Assembly (NCBI RefSeq): GCF_019844075.1
Contig: NZ_CP081964.1
Coordinates: 1,550,001-1,614,000 of the forward strand
Origin: Curtobacterium sp. TC1
GTDB lineage: Bacteria; Actinomycetota; Actinomycetes; Actinomycetales; Microbacteriaceae
Direction: 5' to 3'
DNA: 64,000 bases
The position numbers were made by a program, and so were the translations under genes. The notes under the pieces were generated by a model, which had not been told where the DNA came from, made no database searches, and worked only from the letters and a program-made list of their open reading frames with translations. Position 1 is the first letter of the stretch, and the number at the start of each line of letters is the position of its first letter. This document shows positions 33,202 through 41,528 of this stretch, piece by piece.

Positions 33202-33822
33202 TCAGCCCTGTGGCGCGGTGTCGGGCACGGTCTCGCCCGTCAGCCCTTCGACGACGGCCTTGGCCGCGGGCCAGGACTTCGCGTAGTGCTCGGGGTCCGA
33301 GTTGATCTGCACCGCGTGCGCCATCTGCGTCGGCGTCATCGTCTTCCAACCGGGCACCTTGACGAGCTTCGCGTAGAACATCGACGCCGCCGTGTACGGG
33401 TCCATTCGCTGCTCGTACGTGCCCCAGGCGCCGTTGTCGCGCTGCTGGAACAGGCCGCGGCTGTCCGGGCCGGCGGCGTCGCCGTGGTCCAGGTTCACCA
33501 GGCTCGACTCGCCGATCGCCGTCATGACCCCGACGGCCTGGGTGTGCGGCCCGATACCGAGCGCTTTCGCGGCCTGGATCACGGACGCAGCGTTGACCAG
33601 GCGGTCCTGGCAGAAACCCGCGATGGGACCGGCGGGGACGACCATGCCACCGACGGTCTTCGAGGCGACCTTCGGGCACGTCGGGGTGGCGTCGGCGGCG
33701 CTGGACTTCGCGATCCCCGCGATCGAGTTGACCGCGATGACGACGAGCACCACGACCCCGATGCCGACGACCACGATGCCGGCGCCGAACACCGACGCGA
33801 GCGTGATGCCGACACGGCGCAT
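33202..33822 (-). CDS. Membrane-anchored lysozyme/transglycosylase-like protein
   Basis: 206 residues: an N-terminal anchor (GIVVVGIGVVVLVVIAVNSI), then an extracytoplasmic domain. AVGVMTAIGESSLVNLDHGD followed by GPDSRGLFQQRDNGAWGTYE has the layout of actinobacterial lysozyme-like folds, with a catalytic-type Glu in the GESSL loop and the SRGLFQQR segment, then MDPYTAASMFYAKL. Relatives occur on mobile elements and in cell-wall remodelling genes. Two cysteines (TPTCPK, AGFCQD) probably pair. No phage or conjugation genes adjoin it, so cell-wall turnover is more likely than infection. Confidence 0.72.
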   Translation of the reverse strand: MRRVGITLASVFGAGIVVVGIGVVVLVVIAVNSIAGIAKSSAADATPTCPKVASKTVGGMVVPAGPIAGFCQDRLVNAASVIQAAKALGIGPHTQAVGVMTAIGESSLVNLDHGDAAGPDSRGLFQQRDNGAWGTYEQRMDPYTAASMFYAKLVKVPGWKTMTPTQMAHAVQINSDPEHYAKSWPAAKAVVEGLTGETVPDTAPQG

Positions 33823-33985
33823 GACGGGACCTCTCGACGGACGGGGCGGGGCAGGCGGAGCACGACGAGCGTACGTGCGCCGCCTGGGAACCGCACCCGC
33901 CCGATCGGGGGCCGCGGTGACCCGCTGCCGGTCGTGGTTCGCCGAATGCGGGGTTCGGGAACCAGGACCGCCAGCGGCAACACGA

Positions 33986-34070
33986 GCTTCGGTCCGACGT
34001 CAGCTTCGGTCCGACGTCAGCTTCGGTCCGACGTCAGCTTCGGTCCGACGTCAGCGGCGGCCCGACGTCA
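33986..34070. repeat. Tandem 17-bp repeat, five units
   Basis: GCTTCGGTCCGACGTCA is present four times without mismatch (33986-34053), followed by a diverged fifth unit GCGGCGGCCCGACGTCA. The array abuts the 3' end of a 35-residue membrane protein gene. Seventeen base pairs is not a multiple of three. Such arrays vary in copy number between strains. The sequence before it, 33840-33985, includes the palindrome GGTTCGGGAACC. Confidence 0.9.
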
Positions 34071-34175
34071 GCGGCGGCGTCGGCGTGACCTGCTCCGACC
34101 CCATCCGCCGGCGGAGAGCGAGACGAGCGCGATGGCCGCGATGACGATCGTCCAGATGACGGCGGTCGCGTCCAT
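34068..34175 (-). CDS. 35-residue single-span membrane protein coupled to an APC permease
   Basis: Opens with ATG 34175 overlapping the TGA of the permease gene (ATGA). One hydrophobic helix (ATAVIWTIVIAAIALVSLSA) is followed by a glycine pair and a poly-arginine tail ending RSRSRRRRR, which predicts a cytoplasmic C-terminus. Tiny auxiliary subunits are known for some transporter families, such as the MetS-type partner of NSS transporters, so a permease subunit is plausible. The sequence does not match a subunit I can name. Confidence 0.6.
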   Translation of the reverse strand: MDATAVIWTIVIAAIALVSLSAGGWGRSRSRRRRR

Positions 34176-35629
34176 CAGACGTCGCGGTGGTCGTGCGGCG
34201 GGTGCTGCACCTTCGTCGGTTCGGTGACCAGGCCGGTCGGGGCCTTCTCCGGCTGCTTGCGGCCGTGTGTGAACCACGTCACCGCCCACAGCACCACGCC
34301 GAGGGCCAGCAGTGCGCCGGCGATCTGGTACTGCTGCGGGTCACGACCGGACGAGAACGGCAGCACGAGCCACAGGCAGGTGATGATGCCGATGACGGGG
34401 ATGATGACGCCGGCACGGAAGTGCTTGTGGTCGACCTTGTCGCGGCGGAGCACGAGCACCGTCAGGTTCACGACGGCGAACACGGTGAGCAGCAGGAGCG
34501 AGGTCGTGCCACCGAGGACGACCACGATCGGGGAGTCCGGGTCGAGCGAGACCCAGCCGATGAGCAGCAGGGAGATCGCGGTGGTGAAGACGATCGCGTT
34601 CGACGGGGTGCGACGGGCGGGGGAGATGCGGGCCAGGAAGCCCGGCAGCACGCCCTGCTTGCTCATGCCGTACAGCAGGCGCGACGCCATCATCATGTTG
34701 ATCAGGGCGGTGTTGGCCACGGCGAACATCGAGATGAAGGGCAGCAGGTCGGCGATCGGGAAGTCCGGCGCCGCGGTCTGCACGACGGTCACGAGCGGGG
34801 TCTCGTTGCCGGCGAGCTCACCGATCGGCACGACAGCGACGGCGCAGATGGACACGAGCGTGTAGATCACGGCCGTGATGCCGAGGCCGGTGAGCATGAC
34901 CTTCGGGAAGATCCGCGAGGGGTCCTTCGTCTCCTCCGCCATGTTCACCGAGTCCTCGAAGCCGACCATCGCGAAGAACGCCAACGACGTCGCCGTGGAG
35001 ATCGACATGAGCAGGGTCTTGTCCTCGGGGGTCTCGAACATCACCACGCGCGAGAAGTCCGCGTTGCCGCCCGCGATGGCCCAGAAACCGATGAGGATCA
35101 CCATGACGAGACCGGACAGTTCGACCAGGGTGAGGACGACGTTCGTCTTCACGCTCTCGCTGACGCCGCGGAAGTTGATCGCCATCACCGCGAGCATGAA
35201 GCCCATGGCGATCAGCATCACGACGACGTTCGGCAATTCGAGGCCGAACCCGACGCCGAGGTTGGCGGCGAACGCGCGCGACGCCGTCGACGCCGAGGTG
35301 ATGCCGGAGCACATCACGATGAAGGTCACGATGAAGGTGATGAAGTGGACGCCGAACGCCTTGTGCACGTAGAGCGCAGCGCCCGCGGTCTGCGGGTACT
35401 TCGTCACGAGTTCCAGGTACGAGAACGCCGTCAGCAGGGCGACCGCGAAGGCGATGAGGAAGGGGAGCCACGCTGCTCCTCCGACCTCTGCCGCAACCTG
35501 ACCGGTGAGCGCGTAGACACCCGTCCCCAGGATGTCGCCGACGATGAACAGCAGCAGGAGCTTGGGACCGATGACCCGGCGGAGCTCGGGCTGCTCCTGC
35601 TGTGGTCGGTCCGTCTTCGTGGTGGCCAT
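34175..35629 (-). CDS. APC-superfamily amino acid permease
   Basis: A 484-residue transporter with about 12 helices. Helix 1 has LLLLFIVGDILGTGVYALTG with the unwound glycine motif; helix 6 has FFAMVGFEDSVNMAEETKDP, a typical APC block. It is only distantly related to the permease at 28973. The His-rich C-terminal tail (HPPHDHRDV) is cytoplasmic and might bind metal or be regulatory. A 35-residue membrane protein is translationally coupled downstream. ATG 35629 begins the conserved soluble N-terminus. The substrate is unknown. Confidence 0.9.
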   Translation of the reverse strand: MATTKTDRPQQEQPELRRVIGPKLLLLFIVGDILGTGVYALTGQVAAEVGGAAWLPFLIAFAVALLTAFSYLELVTKYPQTAGAALYVHKAFGVHFITFIVTFIVMCSGITSASTASRAFAANLGVGFGLELPNVVVMLIAMGFMLAVMAINFRGVSESVKTNVVLTLVELSGLVMVILIGFWAIAGGNADFSRVVMFETPEDKTLLMSISTATSLAFFAMVGFEDSVNMAEETKDPSRIFPKVMLTGLGITAVIYTLVSICAVAVVPIGELAGNETPLVTVVQTAAPDFPIADLLPFISMFAVANTALINMMMASRLLYGMSKQGVLPGFLARISPARRTPSNAIVFTTAISLLLIGWVSLDPDSPIVVVLGGTTSLLLLTVFAVVNLTVLVLRRDKVDHKHFRAGVIIPVIGIITCLWLVLPFSSGRDPQQYQIAGALLALGVVLWAVTWFTHGRKQPEKAPTGLVTEPTKVQHPPHDHRDV

Positions 35630-35727
35630 GCGTCACCCTTGCGCGCGGGACACCTTGCTGTCTAGTCCCACAGGAAGGTTTCTCGCGATCGCAACACGGT
35701 CGCTCGGCGACGGATACTCTCCGGGCC

Positions 35728-36156
35728 ATGGACCACGAGCCGAACACCACCGAAGAGCCCGTCGAGTTCGCCGACTTCAACGCGAAGCTGCTGGTGCTCG
35801 ACGTCCTCTGCTACGACCTCGACGTCCTCGACCCGTACGACCCGGAGACCGCCGACGAGACGGACGAGGACCTCGACGTGGACGGCCAGGACGACCGCGC
35901 CCGCGAGTACTACGACGACCTGGAACTCCTGCCGTCGCACCTGTCGCTCGTCACGGAGCTCACCGTCGACACCGACCTCGAGGTGCTCCAGGACGTGCAC
36001 CCCGGTTGGGAGGGCTCCGACGACCGCTTCGACCCGCAGAACTGGGACGACGTCCTCGACCTGCCGGCACTCCGCACCGTGTACGCCGCGGCACCGCTGC
36101 CCGCCCACGTCGCCGAGGCCCTGGCCGCGAAGGACATCGAGGTCCGCTCGGCCTGA
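35728..36156 (+). CDS. Acidic hypothetical protein, possibly DUF6892-like
   Basis: 142 residues, strongly acidic (a run of Asp/Glu between 45 and 65) and cytoplasmic. ATG 35728 was chosen over a longer frame because upstream codons lie in the divergent promoter gap. The pattern FADFNAKLLVLDVLCYDLDV near the start and FDPQNWDDVLDLPALRTVY near the end resembles a DUF6892-type scaffold, but I am not certain. The function is unknown. It converges on the UDG-like gene with an 18-bp gap. Confidence 0.62.
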   Translation: MDHEPNTTEEPVEFADFNAKLLVLDVLCYDLDVLDPYDPETADETDEDLDVDGQDDRAREYYDDLELLPSHLSLVTELTVDTDLEVLQDVHPGWEGSDDRFDPQNWDDVLDLPALRTVYAAAPLPAHVAEALAAKDIEVRSA

Positions 36157-36174
36157 GCGGGCACCCGACCTGGG

Positions 36175-36774
36175 CTACCGGGCCAGCGCCTGCAGCTGCT
36201 CGGTGAACTGCTTCGCGCCGCCCTGTGCCGGGTGCCGGACGGCGATCGCCTCGATGCCGGCCAGCGCGAGCGCACCCTGGGCCTTCCGACCCACGGCGAC
36301 GACCCGGACCCGGTCGACGCCACCGAGTGCCTCGAGCAGTGCGAGGGCGACGGGTGCTCCCGAACGCACCTCGGCCGGACGGGGTGTGCGGTTCGTCCGG
36401 CGGTCCGGTGCGACGAAGGGGTGGTGCGGGAAGATCGCCCACGCCACGGGCAGCGGTCCGGTCCAGTCGGACAGCGCAGCCTGCACGACGCGCGAGGACG
36501 CCTCCCACGGTGCCGTCGGCTCAGGAGGTGCGGAGTACCCGGGTCCGAGCTCGCGCATGCTCGTGAACGGGATGCCGGTGTTCGTCATGCCGCGCCACCC
36601 GGGCGCCTCGGCCACGAGCAGGGTGTCCGCCGCCGGCCCGAAGCGCTCCAGGTACCGCTGCAGGTTCGACCGGCGCAGTCGTCCCTCGGCCGAACCGAGG
36701 TCGTACAGCGCTTCGGCGTCGGGCTCGACCGGCACGGCGTCGAGCGCCGCCCAGAACGCGTCGAACGCCGTCAC
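36175..36774 (-). CDS. Uracil-DNA glycosylase superfamily protein
   Basis: 199 residues from GTG. The fold is indicated by LLVAEAPGWRGMTNTGIPFTS, which corresponds to motif 1 and the uracil-binding loop, and VRHPAQGGAKQF, the C-terminal HP-containing motif 2. No iron-sulfur cysteines are seen, so it is not family 4. The closest resemblance is to the uncharacterised UDG-like group found in many bacteria, which may act on mispaired or modified bases. It follows the glycosyltransferase stop by 1 bp, so the pair share a transcript although their functions look unrelated. Confidence 0.8.
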   Translation of the reverse strand: MTAFDAFWAALDAVPVEPDAEALYDLGSAEGRLRRSNLQRYLERFGPAADTLLVAEAPGWRGMTNTGIPFTSMRELGPGYSAPPEPTAPWEASSRVVQAALSDWTGPLPVAWAIFPHHPFVAPDRRTNRTPRPAEVRSGAPVALALLEALGGVDRVRVVAVGRKAQGALALAGIEAIAVRHPAQGGAKQFTEQLQALAR

Positions 36775-36775
36775 C

Positions 36776-37993
36776 TCACGATCCGACCCGCGACCCGCTG
36801 CCGAGCACCCGGCGGTACACGTCCTCGAGGCCCGAAGCCGACCGCTCCCAGCTCAGACGCTCCGCGTGCTCGCGGCCCGCCGAGGCCAGCCCCGCCGCGT
36901 ACCCGGAGTCCGTCAGGATCCGCTCGATCTCGGCAGCCCACACCGACGGCTCACGGGACTCGAGCACGACGCCCGTCTCCCCGTCGACCACGGCCTCGCG
37001 CAGACCCCCGGCAGCGGCCGCCACGACCGGCACGCCGGACGCCGAGCCCTCCAGCGCCACGAGACCGTACGTCTCGGAGTGCGACGGCACGAGCACGGCT
37101 GCCGCGCCACGGAACAGGAACGCCAGGTCGGCACGCGACTGCGGCCCGATGAAGGTGACGCGGTCGGCGATGCCACGCGCGGCGGCGAGCCGACGCAGTT
37201 CGTCCACGTAGTCACCCGCCTCACTCGAGGCATCACCCGCGATGACCAACGTGGGGCGGGCCTCCTGGCTGATGCCCGCGATCGCCTCGATGGCCAGGTC
37301 GAGCCCCTTCAACGGCTGGACGCGAGCCGCCGCGACGACGTAGGGGGTGGCGGCTCGGCGTGCCCCGACGGCCGCGGGGCGGAAGACGGACCCGTCGACC
37401 CCAGGCGGCACGATCCAGATGCGCGCGTCGGCACCGCCGAGCCGCGTCCGGACCGTCGAGGCCTCGGCCTCGGACACCACGACGACTGCATCGGACTCCC
37501 GAGCCAGCAGCTGTTCGCCCGCGATGCGCCCGGCGGACTCGGGCCGCTCGCCCTCGGACAGCGGTGTCTCGGGGCCGGCCGCGATCGAGTGGAAGGACTG
37601 CACGTGCGGGATGCCGCGCTCACGGGCGACCGGCAGCGCAGCGGCACCGGAGAACCAGTGGTGCGAGTGCAGGACGTCGAACGGCCCGAGCTGCTCGAGC
37701 TCGCGCCGGAACGGCTCGATGAACGCGTCGTGCTCGCCCTTCGGCACCGGCTCCGCCGGACCCGCCGACAGGAACCGCAGACACACACCCGGCACGAGCG
37801 ACACCGAGTCCGGCTGCGTCGGCGCCGAACGCCGCGTGATGATGTCGACGTGGTGGCCACGGTCGGCCAACGCCTCGGCCTGGTGTCGGACGACGACGTT
37901 CATGCCGCCGACCTCGCCCGATCCGGGTTCGTCTCCGGGGGAGGTGTGCAGCGACACCAGCCCGATGTGCAGGGGTTCGCTCGTCGTGCTCAC
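36776..37993 (-). CDS. GT4 glycosyltransferase, MshA-like
   Basis: A retaining GT-B enzyme of 405 residues. The N-terminal domain has SGEVGGMNVVVRHQAEALAD and DVLHSHHWFSG; the C-terminal nucleotide-sugar site has ARVQPLKGLDLAIEA and PSHSETYGLVALEG, with the E-x7-E glutamates. These blocks closely follow MshA, which makes GlcNAc-inositol-phosphate for mycothiol, and also resemble sucrose-phosphate synthases. Without the rest of the pathway nearby, the acceptor is uncertain. ATG 37993 precedes an ordinary N-terminus. It heads a two-gene transcript with the UDG-like gene. Confidence 0.85.
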   Translation of the reverse strand: MSTTSEPLHIGLVSLHTSPGDEPGSGEVGGMNVVVRHQAEALADRGHHVDIITRRSAPTQPDSVSLVPGVCLRFLSAGPAEPVPKGEHDAFIEPFRRELEQLGPFDVLHSHHWFSGAAALPVARERGIPHVQSFHSIAAGPETPLSEGERPESAGRIAGEQLLARESDAVVVVSEAEASTVRTRLGGADARIWIVPPGVDGSVFRPAAVGARRAATPYVVAAARVQPLKGLDLAIEAIAGISQEARPTLVIAGDASSEAGDYVDELRRLAAARGIADRVTFIGPQSRADLAFLFRGAAAVLVPSHSETYGLVALEGSASGVPVVAAAAGGLREAVVDGETGVVLESREPSVWAAEIERILTDSGYAAGLASAGREHAERLSWERSASGLEDVYRRVLGSGSRVGS

Positions 37994-38002
37994 CGGTCAA
38001 CC

Positions 38003-38839
38003 CTAGCCGCGCGGCCTCCGCTGCGACGGGCGCGCGGGCGCCACCACGACGGGCCGGCGGCCCGCCTCGTCCGCAGGATCGGTGGGGAGGCGCGGCTCGC
38101 CTCCCAGGATCTGCACGCGCTGGTCGCCGTGTCGCTCCCAGAACGCCGCCGTCCAGGCACAGAGGGCGCCGTCGAGCAGGTCCTCGCGGTGCTTGTGCGT
38201 CGGACCGTGCAGCACCGACGGGTCGGCGAGCCGCGCTGTCAGCGGGTGCGAGTCGAGCAGCAGCGCCGGGTCGAGCGGCGTCACTCGCAGACGCCGGACG
38301 AGCTCGTCGAACGCCTCGGCGCGACGGGCACGTGCCTCGGCGGCGGGGATCCGGAGGTCGAGTCGCTTGTAGCGGGGACGCTCGACGTCGTACCCGAGCT
38401 CCTCCACCCCGACGAGCGTCGTGTAGGGGTAGCACTCGAACACCGCCGGCCCGGTCCTGTCGTGCATCGATGCGGTGTCGGACACGTAGTCGACGCCGAG
38501 CTCGGTGAGCCGGTCGAGCAGCTGGGTGCCGGCGCTCGCCGCAGAGGCCTGGTTCGTCGGGTTCGCCGCGACCTTCCACCGGCCGTACCGCTGCCCGACC
38601 TGCCGTTCCGCTTCGCGGATCCCCGTCGGGTTCGTCACCACGAGTGAGGCGTCGACCGCGATGAGCGACCGCGGCCCGAGGTGTGCCGCGATCCAGTCGG
38701 CGACGTCGTCGACCCCGCGGGCCCATCCGGCATCGGTGATCGTGCCGTCGGACTCCATCGCGACCAGTCCGGTCTCGTTCGGCGCGCGGCTCGCGGTGCC
38801 GAGCCCCCACGCCAGGTCCACTCCGAGGTACGCGCTCAC
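38003..38839 (-). CDS. DUF429 family protein (RNase H-like fold)
   Basis: 278 residues from GTG 38839; a GTG 15 bp upstream is an alternative. DUF429 proteins are predicted RNase H-like nucleases. Seen: YLGVDLAWGLGT at the start with the first acidic residue, LIAVDASLVVTNPTG with the second, ECYPYTTLV, and DLLDGALCAWTAAF near the end. The exact role is unknown. It lies between the glycosyltransferase (9-bp gap, same strand) and the divergent LigD polymerase gene (32-bp gap between start codons). Confidence 0.83.
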   Translation of the reverse strand: MSAYLGVDLAWGLGTASRAPNETGLVAMESDGTITDAGWARGVDDVADWIAAHLGPRSLIAVDASLVVTNPTGIREAERQVGQRYGRWKVAANPTNQASAASAGTQLLDRLTELGVDYVSDTASMHDRTGPAVFECYPYTTLVGVEELGYDVERPRYKRLDLRIPAAEARARRAEAFDELVRRLRVTPLDPALLLDSHPLTARLADPSVLHGPTHKHREDLLDGALCAWTAAFWERHGDQRVQILGGEPRLPTDPADEAGRRPVVVAPARPSQRRPRG

Positions 38840-38871
38840 TCGTCCATCGTGCACCGAGTACCTTCCGCTGC

Positions 38872-39891
38872 ATGGCGAGCGAAGCGACGACGGTGCGGGT
38901 ACCCGGGCCCGACGGGGGCCGCGAGGTCCGGATCAGCAGTCCATCGCGCGTGCTCTGGCCGGACGCCGGGATCACGAAGCTCGACCTCGCCGAGTACCTG
39001 GTGACCGTGGGCGACGCCTTCGTCCGGGCCAACGGCGACCGGCCCATCTCGCTGCAGCGGTTCCCCGGCGGTGTCGACGGCGAGCAGTTCTTCTCGAAGA
39101 ACCCGCCGAAGGGCGCCCCGGAGTACGTGCGATCGGTCACGGTGACGTACCCGAGCGGCCGGAAGCACCCGCAGCTCGTGGTCGACGAGCCGGCCGTGGC
39201 GGTGTGGGCCGCGCAGATGAACACCGTGGTCTTCCACCCCTGGGCGTCGCGCGCCGAGGACAGCGACCACCCGGACCAGCTCCGCATCGACCTCGACCCG
39301 CAGCCCGGCACGGACTTCTCGGACACGGTGCCGGTGGCGCAGGAGCTCCGGAAGGTCCTGGCGGAAGCGGGTCTGACGGCGTGGATCAAGACGAGCGGCA
39401 ACCGCGGTCTCCACGTGTTCGCCCCGATCGCACCCGAGCACGAGTTCCTCGACGTCCGGCACGCCGTGATCGCCGCCGCACGCGAACTCGAACGCCGGAT
39501 GCCCGACCGGGTCACGACGGCGTGGTGGAAGGAGGAACGCGGCCAGCGGGTCTTCGTCGACTTCAACCAGGCGAACCGCGACCGCACGATGGCCGGTGCC
39601 TACAGTCCGCGGGCACTGGCGCACGCCTCGGTGTCGACGCCGATCACCTGGGACGAACTGCCGACAGCCGACCCGACGACGTTCACGATCGGGACGGCCC
39701 CGGAACGTCTGGCGACGATCGGTGATCCGTGGCAGTCGATGCACGACGAGCACGCGAGCATCGCCCCGCTGCTGGAGTGGTGGGAGCGCGACCTGGAGAA
39801 CGGTGAGGGCGAGCTGCCCTTCCCGCCGGACTTCCCGAAGATGCCCGGCGAACCACCGCGCGTGCAGCCGTCGCGAGCGAAGAAGCCCTGA
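38872..39891 (+). CDS. ligD: LigD-type NHEJ polymerase/primase domain protein
   Basis: A stand-alone LigD polymerase domain of 339 residues, an AEP-superfamily enzyme that adds ribonucleotides and fills gaps at double-strand breaks. The catalytic acids are Asp140 and Asp142 in RIDLDPQPG; WIKTSGNRGLHVFAP holds the conserved nucleotide-binding His, and VFVDFNQANRDRTM the third acidic position. There is no ligase or phosphoesterase domain; a separate ligase gene lies 450 bp on, facing it. Ku is not in the window. ATG 38872 was chosen because it opens into the conserved fold. Confidence 0.92.
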   Translation: MASEATTVRVPGPDGGREVRISSPSRVLWPDAGITKLDLAEYLVTVGDAFVRANGDRPISLQRFPGGVDGEQFFSKNPPKGAPEYVRSVTVTYPSGRKHPQLVVDEPAVAVWAAQMNTVVFHPWASRAEDSDHPDQLRIDLDPQPGTDFSDTVPVAQELRKVLAEAGLTAWIKTSGNRGLHVFAPIAPEHEFLDVRHAVIAAARELERRMPDRVTTAWWKEERGQRVFVDFNQANRDRTMAGAYSPRALAHASVSTPITWDELPTADPTTFTIGTAPERLATIGDPWQSMHDEHASIAPLLEWWERDLENGEGELPFPPDFPKMPGEPPRVQPSRAKKP

Positions 39892-39897
39892 ACCGAG

Positions 39898-40041
39898 TCA
39901 GACGGCGGGCAGCGTGTCCGTCGAACGATCCGGGTCGTCGACACGCGACGTCTGCAGGGGCAGTCCGACGCTCGCCGTGTGCAGGCGGGTCAGCCGCGAC
40001 CAGGTGCCGCGGTGCGCGTCGCTGATGCCGTCGACGATCAC
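39898..40041 (-). CDS. 47-residue hypothetical protein, coupled to the upstream small membrane protein
   Basis: GTG 40041 overlaps the TGA of the upstream gene by 4 bp. It encodes VIVDGISDAHRGTWSRLTRL and an acidic tail ending TLPAV, a hydrophilic peptide with one aromatic cluster. The stop lies 7 bp from the LigD polymerase stop on the other strand. No family is recognised; the overlap is the main evidence that it is translated. Confidence 0.45.
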   Translation of the reverse strand: MIVDGISDAHRGTWSRLTRLHTASVGLPLQTSRVDDPDRSTDTLPAV

Positions 40042-40199
40042 GAGCCCAGACCGATCGTGACCAGGGCGAGCGCCGTGGCGGTCACGCCGGCGATGGCGCT
40101 GATGACCGCACTGAGCTGGAGGGTGCGCTGGCGGCGTGCCTCGCGCACCTCGGTGAAGGGGTTCCGCTGCGAGTGGCGGACAAGCGTGCTGGTGCTCAT
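40038..40199 (-). CDS. 53-residue single-span membrane protein
   Basis: ATG 40199. A polar basic N-terminus (STLVRHSQRNPFTEVREARR) leads into a C-terminal helix SAVISAIAGVTATALALVTI. The charge distribution predicts a cytoplasmic N-terminus. It lies between the two NHEJ genes and is transcribed in the direction of the ligase. No family is recognised. The A/T-rich dyad at 40276-40290 probably belongs to its promoter. Confidence 0.5.
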   Translation of the reverse strand: MSTSTLVRHSQRNPFTEVREARRQRTLQLSAVISAIAGVTATALALVTIGLGS

Positions 40200-40275
40200 G
40201 TCGATCCGCTTTCGATCCTGGGGCTCCCGGGATGGGTGCCTCGTGCTGCTGATCACCATGCTGGCAGCGCGTCGC

Positions 40276-40290
40276 TAGTTTGCCTAACTA
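40276..40290. promoter_or_regulatory. A/T-rich dyad TAGTT-TGCCT-AACTA near promoter of the small membrane gene
   Basis: A 5-bp inverted repeat in an A/T-rich island 77 bp upstream of the start at 40199. It has a passing likeness to half of a DtxR/IdeR iron box, but the match is too weak to claim. Confidence 0.3.
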
Positions 40291-40337
40291 CTTTCCTGCT
40301 GGTGCCGCGAACACGTCGAAAAACGGACAAGGAGGCG

Positions 40338-41381
40338 TCAGGACAGGACATCCCGCAGGTCGTACGCGGAGGGCACCTCGAGCTGGTCGAAGCCGCACGA
40401 CTCCGCGTCGCGGTCCGGGCGCCACCGCTCGAACTGCACCGTGTGCCGGAACCGCTCGCCCTCCATCTGGTCGTACCGGACCTCGAGCACGACCTCCGGC
40501 GCCAGCCGGACGAACGACGTGTCGCGACCCGACGAGAAACGCGACCGTTCCCCGTCGCCGGTGACGGGCCTCCCGTCCGCATCGCGGAGCACGACGGGCT
40601 CGAGCTCGTCGACCAGGGCGAGCCGGCGTTCGTCGGAGAAGGCGGACACGCCGCCCACCTGGCGGAGCTCGCCGTCGTCGCCGTACAACCCCACGAGCAG
40701 CGACCCGACCCCCGAGCCGCTCTTGTGCACGCGGTACCCGATCGCGACGACGTCGGCCGTCCGGTGGTGCTTGATCTTGAGCATCGTCCGCTTGCCCGGC
40801 TCGTACGGCTTGGCCCGGCGTTTGGCGACGACGCCGTCGAGTCCGGCGCCCTCGAAGGTGGTGAGCCACTCGCGGGCCTGTTCGACGTCGAGCGTGGTGC
40901 GCGTGACGAACAGCGGGTCGGCCATACCGCTCGTGAGCTGTTCCAGGCGTTCGCGGCGCTCGTCGAACGGCAGGTCGACCAGCTCGTCGCCGTCCGCCGC
41001 GAGCAGGTCGAACGCCACGAACTGTGCCGGCGTCTCGGCGCTGAGCTTCGCGATCCGCGACGCCGCCGGGTGGATGCGTTGCGACAGCGCCTCCCAGTCG
41101 AGGCGTTCGGCTCCGGGCTCGCCGGAACGCAGGATCACCTCGCCGTCGAGCACGACAGGATGGTCGCGGCCGCCGAACTGGGCGCGGAACGCCTCGACGA
41201 GTTCGGGGAAGTAGCGGGTGAGCGGTTTCGCCCCGCGGCTGCCGATCTCGACGTCGTCGCCGTCGATCGTCACGATGCCGCGGAAGCCGTCCCACTTCGG
41301 TTCGTACCGCAGGCCGCCGGTCACGCTGTCGGGTTCCGGGACGTCGGCGACGGCCTTGGCCAGCATCGGTGCGATCTCCAT
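40338..41381 (-). CDS. ATP-dependent DNA ligase (LigD/LigC-type)
   Basis: 347 residues: an adenylation domain with the nucleophile Lys29 in EPKWDGFRG, then IGSRGAKPLTRYFPE (motif Ia), LDGEVIL (motif III), DGVVAKRRAKPYEPG (motif IV) and LKIKHHRTADVV (motif V), followed by an OB-fold ending LEVRYDQMEGERFRH. All six ligase motifs are recognisable, so it should be active. The small size is typical of NHEJ ligases. The neighbouring stand-alone LigD polymerase suggests the two together replace multidomain LigD. ATG 41381. Confidence 0.92.
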   Translation of the reverse strand: MEIAPMLAKAVADVPEPDSVTGGLRYEPKWDGFRGIVTIDGDDVEIGSRGAKPLTRYFPELVEAFRAQFGGRDHPVVLDGEVILRSGEPGAERLDWEALSQRIHPAASRIAKLSAETPAQFVAFDLLAADGDELVDLPFDERRERLEQLTSGMADPLFVTRTTLDVEQAREWLTTFEGAGLDGVVAKRRAKPYEPGKRTMLKIKHHRTADVVAIGYRVHKSGSGVGSLLVGLYGDDGELRQVGGVSAFSDERRLALVDELEPVVLRDADGRPVTGDGERSRFSSGRDTSFVRLAPEVVLEVRYDQMEGERFRHTVQFERWRPDRDAESCGFDQLEVPSAYDLRDVLS

Positions 41382-41409
41382 GGGCCCTGTCTACTCGGGC
41401 GGTCCCTCG

Positions 41410-41468
41410 CTTCGTGAGCAGGAATGGTCGGGTCCGGCGCGACGACTCGACCATTTCTGCTCACGAAG
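41410..41468. repeat. Palindromic repeat, family B copy 1
   Basis: CTTCGTGAGCAGGAATGGTC at 41410 pairs with 41448-41468 over 21 bp with one mismatch. The same sequence recurs at 60976-61034. It lies in the divergent gap between the ligase and MBL genes, where a terminator is not expected. Confidence 0.85.
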
Positions 41469-41528
41469 TGCGGCCGGGAGGCCCGGCTCGCCCTGGGCGG
41501 CTCGGCGCGCGTCAGTAGGGTGGTGCGG

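Noticed and set aside
33202..33822. Lysozyme-like gene as a sign of a prophage or conjugative element
   Set aside because: No terminase, capsid, integrase, relaxase or T4SS genes occur nearby, and base composition matches the surroundings.
33986..34070. CRISPR array
   Set aside because: The 17-bp units are directly adjacent with no spacers, and no cas genes are present.
36776..37993. Firm assignment of the glycosyltransferase as MshA
   Set aside because: Motifs agree, but sucrose-phosphate synthase-type enzymes share them and no mycothiol genes adjoin, so only MshA-like is claimed.
40276..40290. DtxR/IdeR iron box
   Set aside because: Only about half of the 19-bp consensus is matched and no iron genes adjoin; kept only as an A/T-rich dyad.
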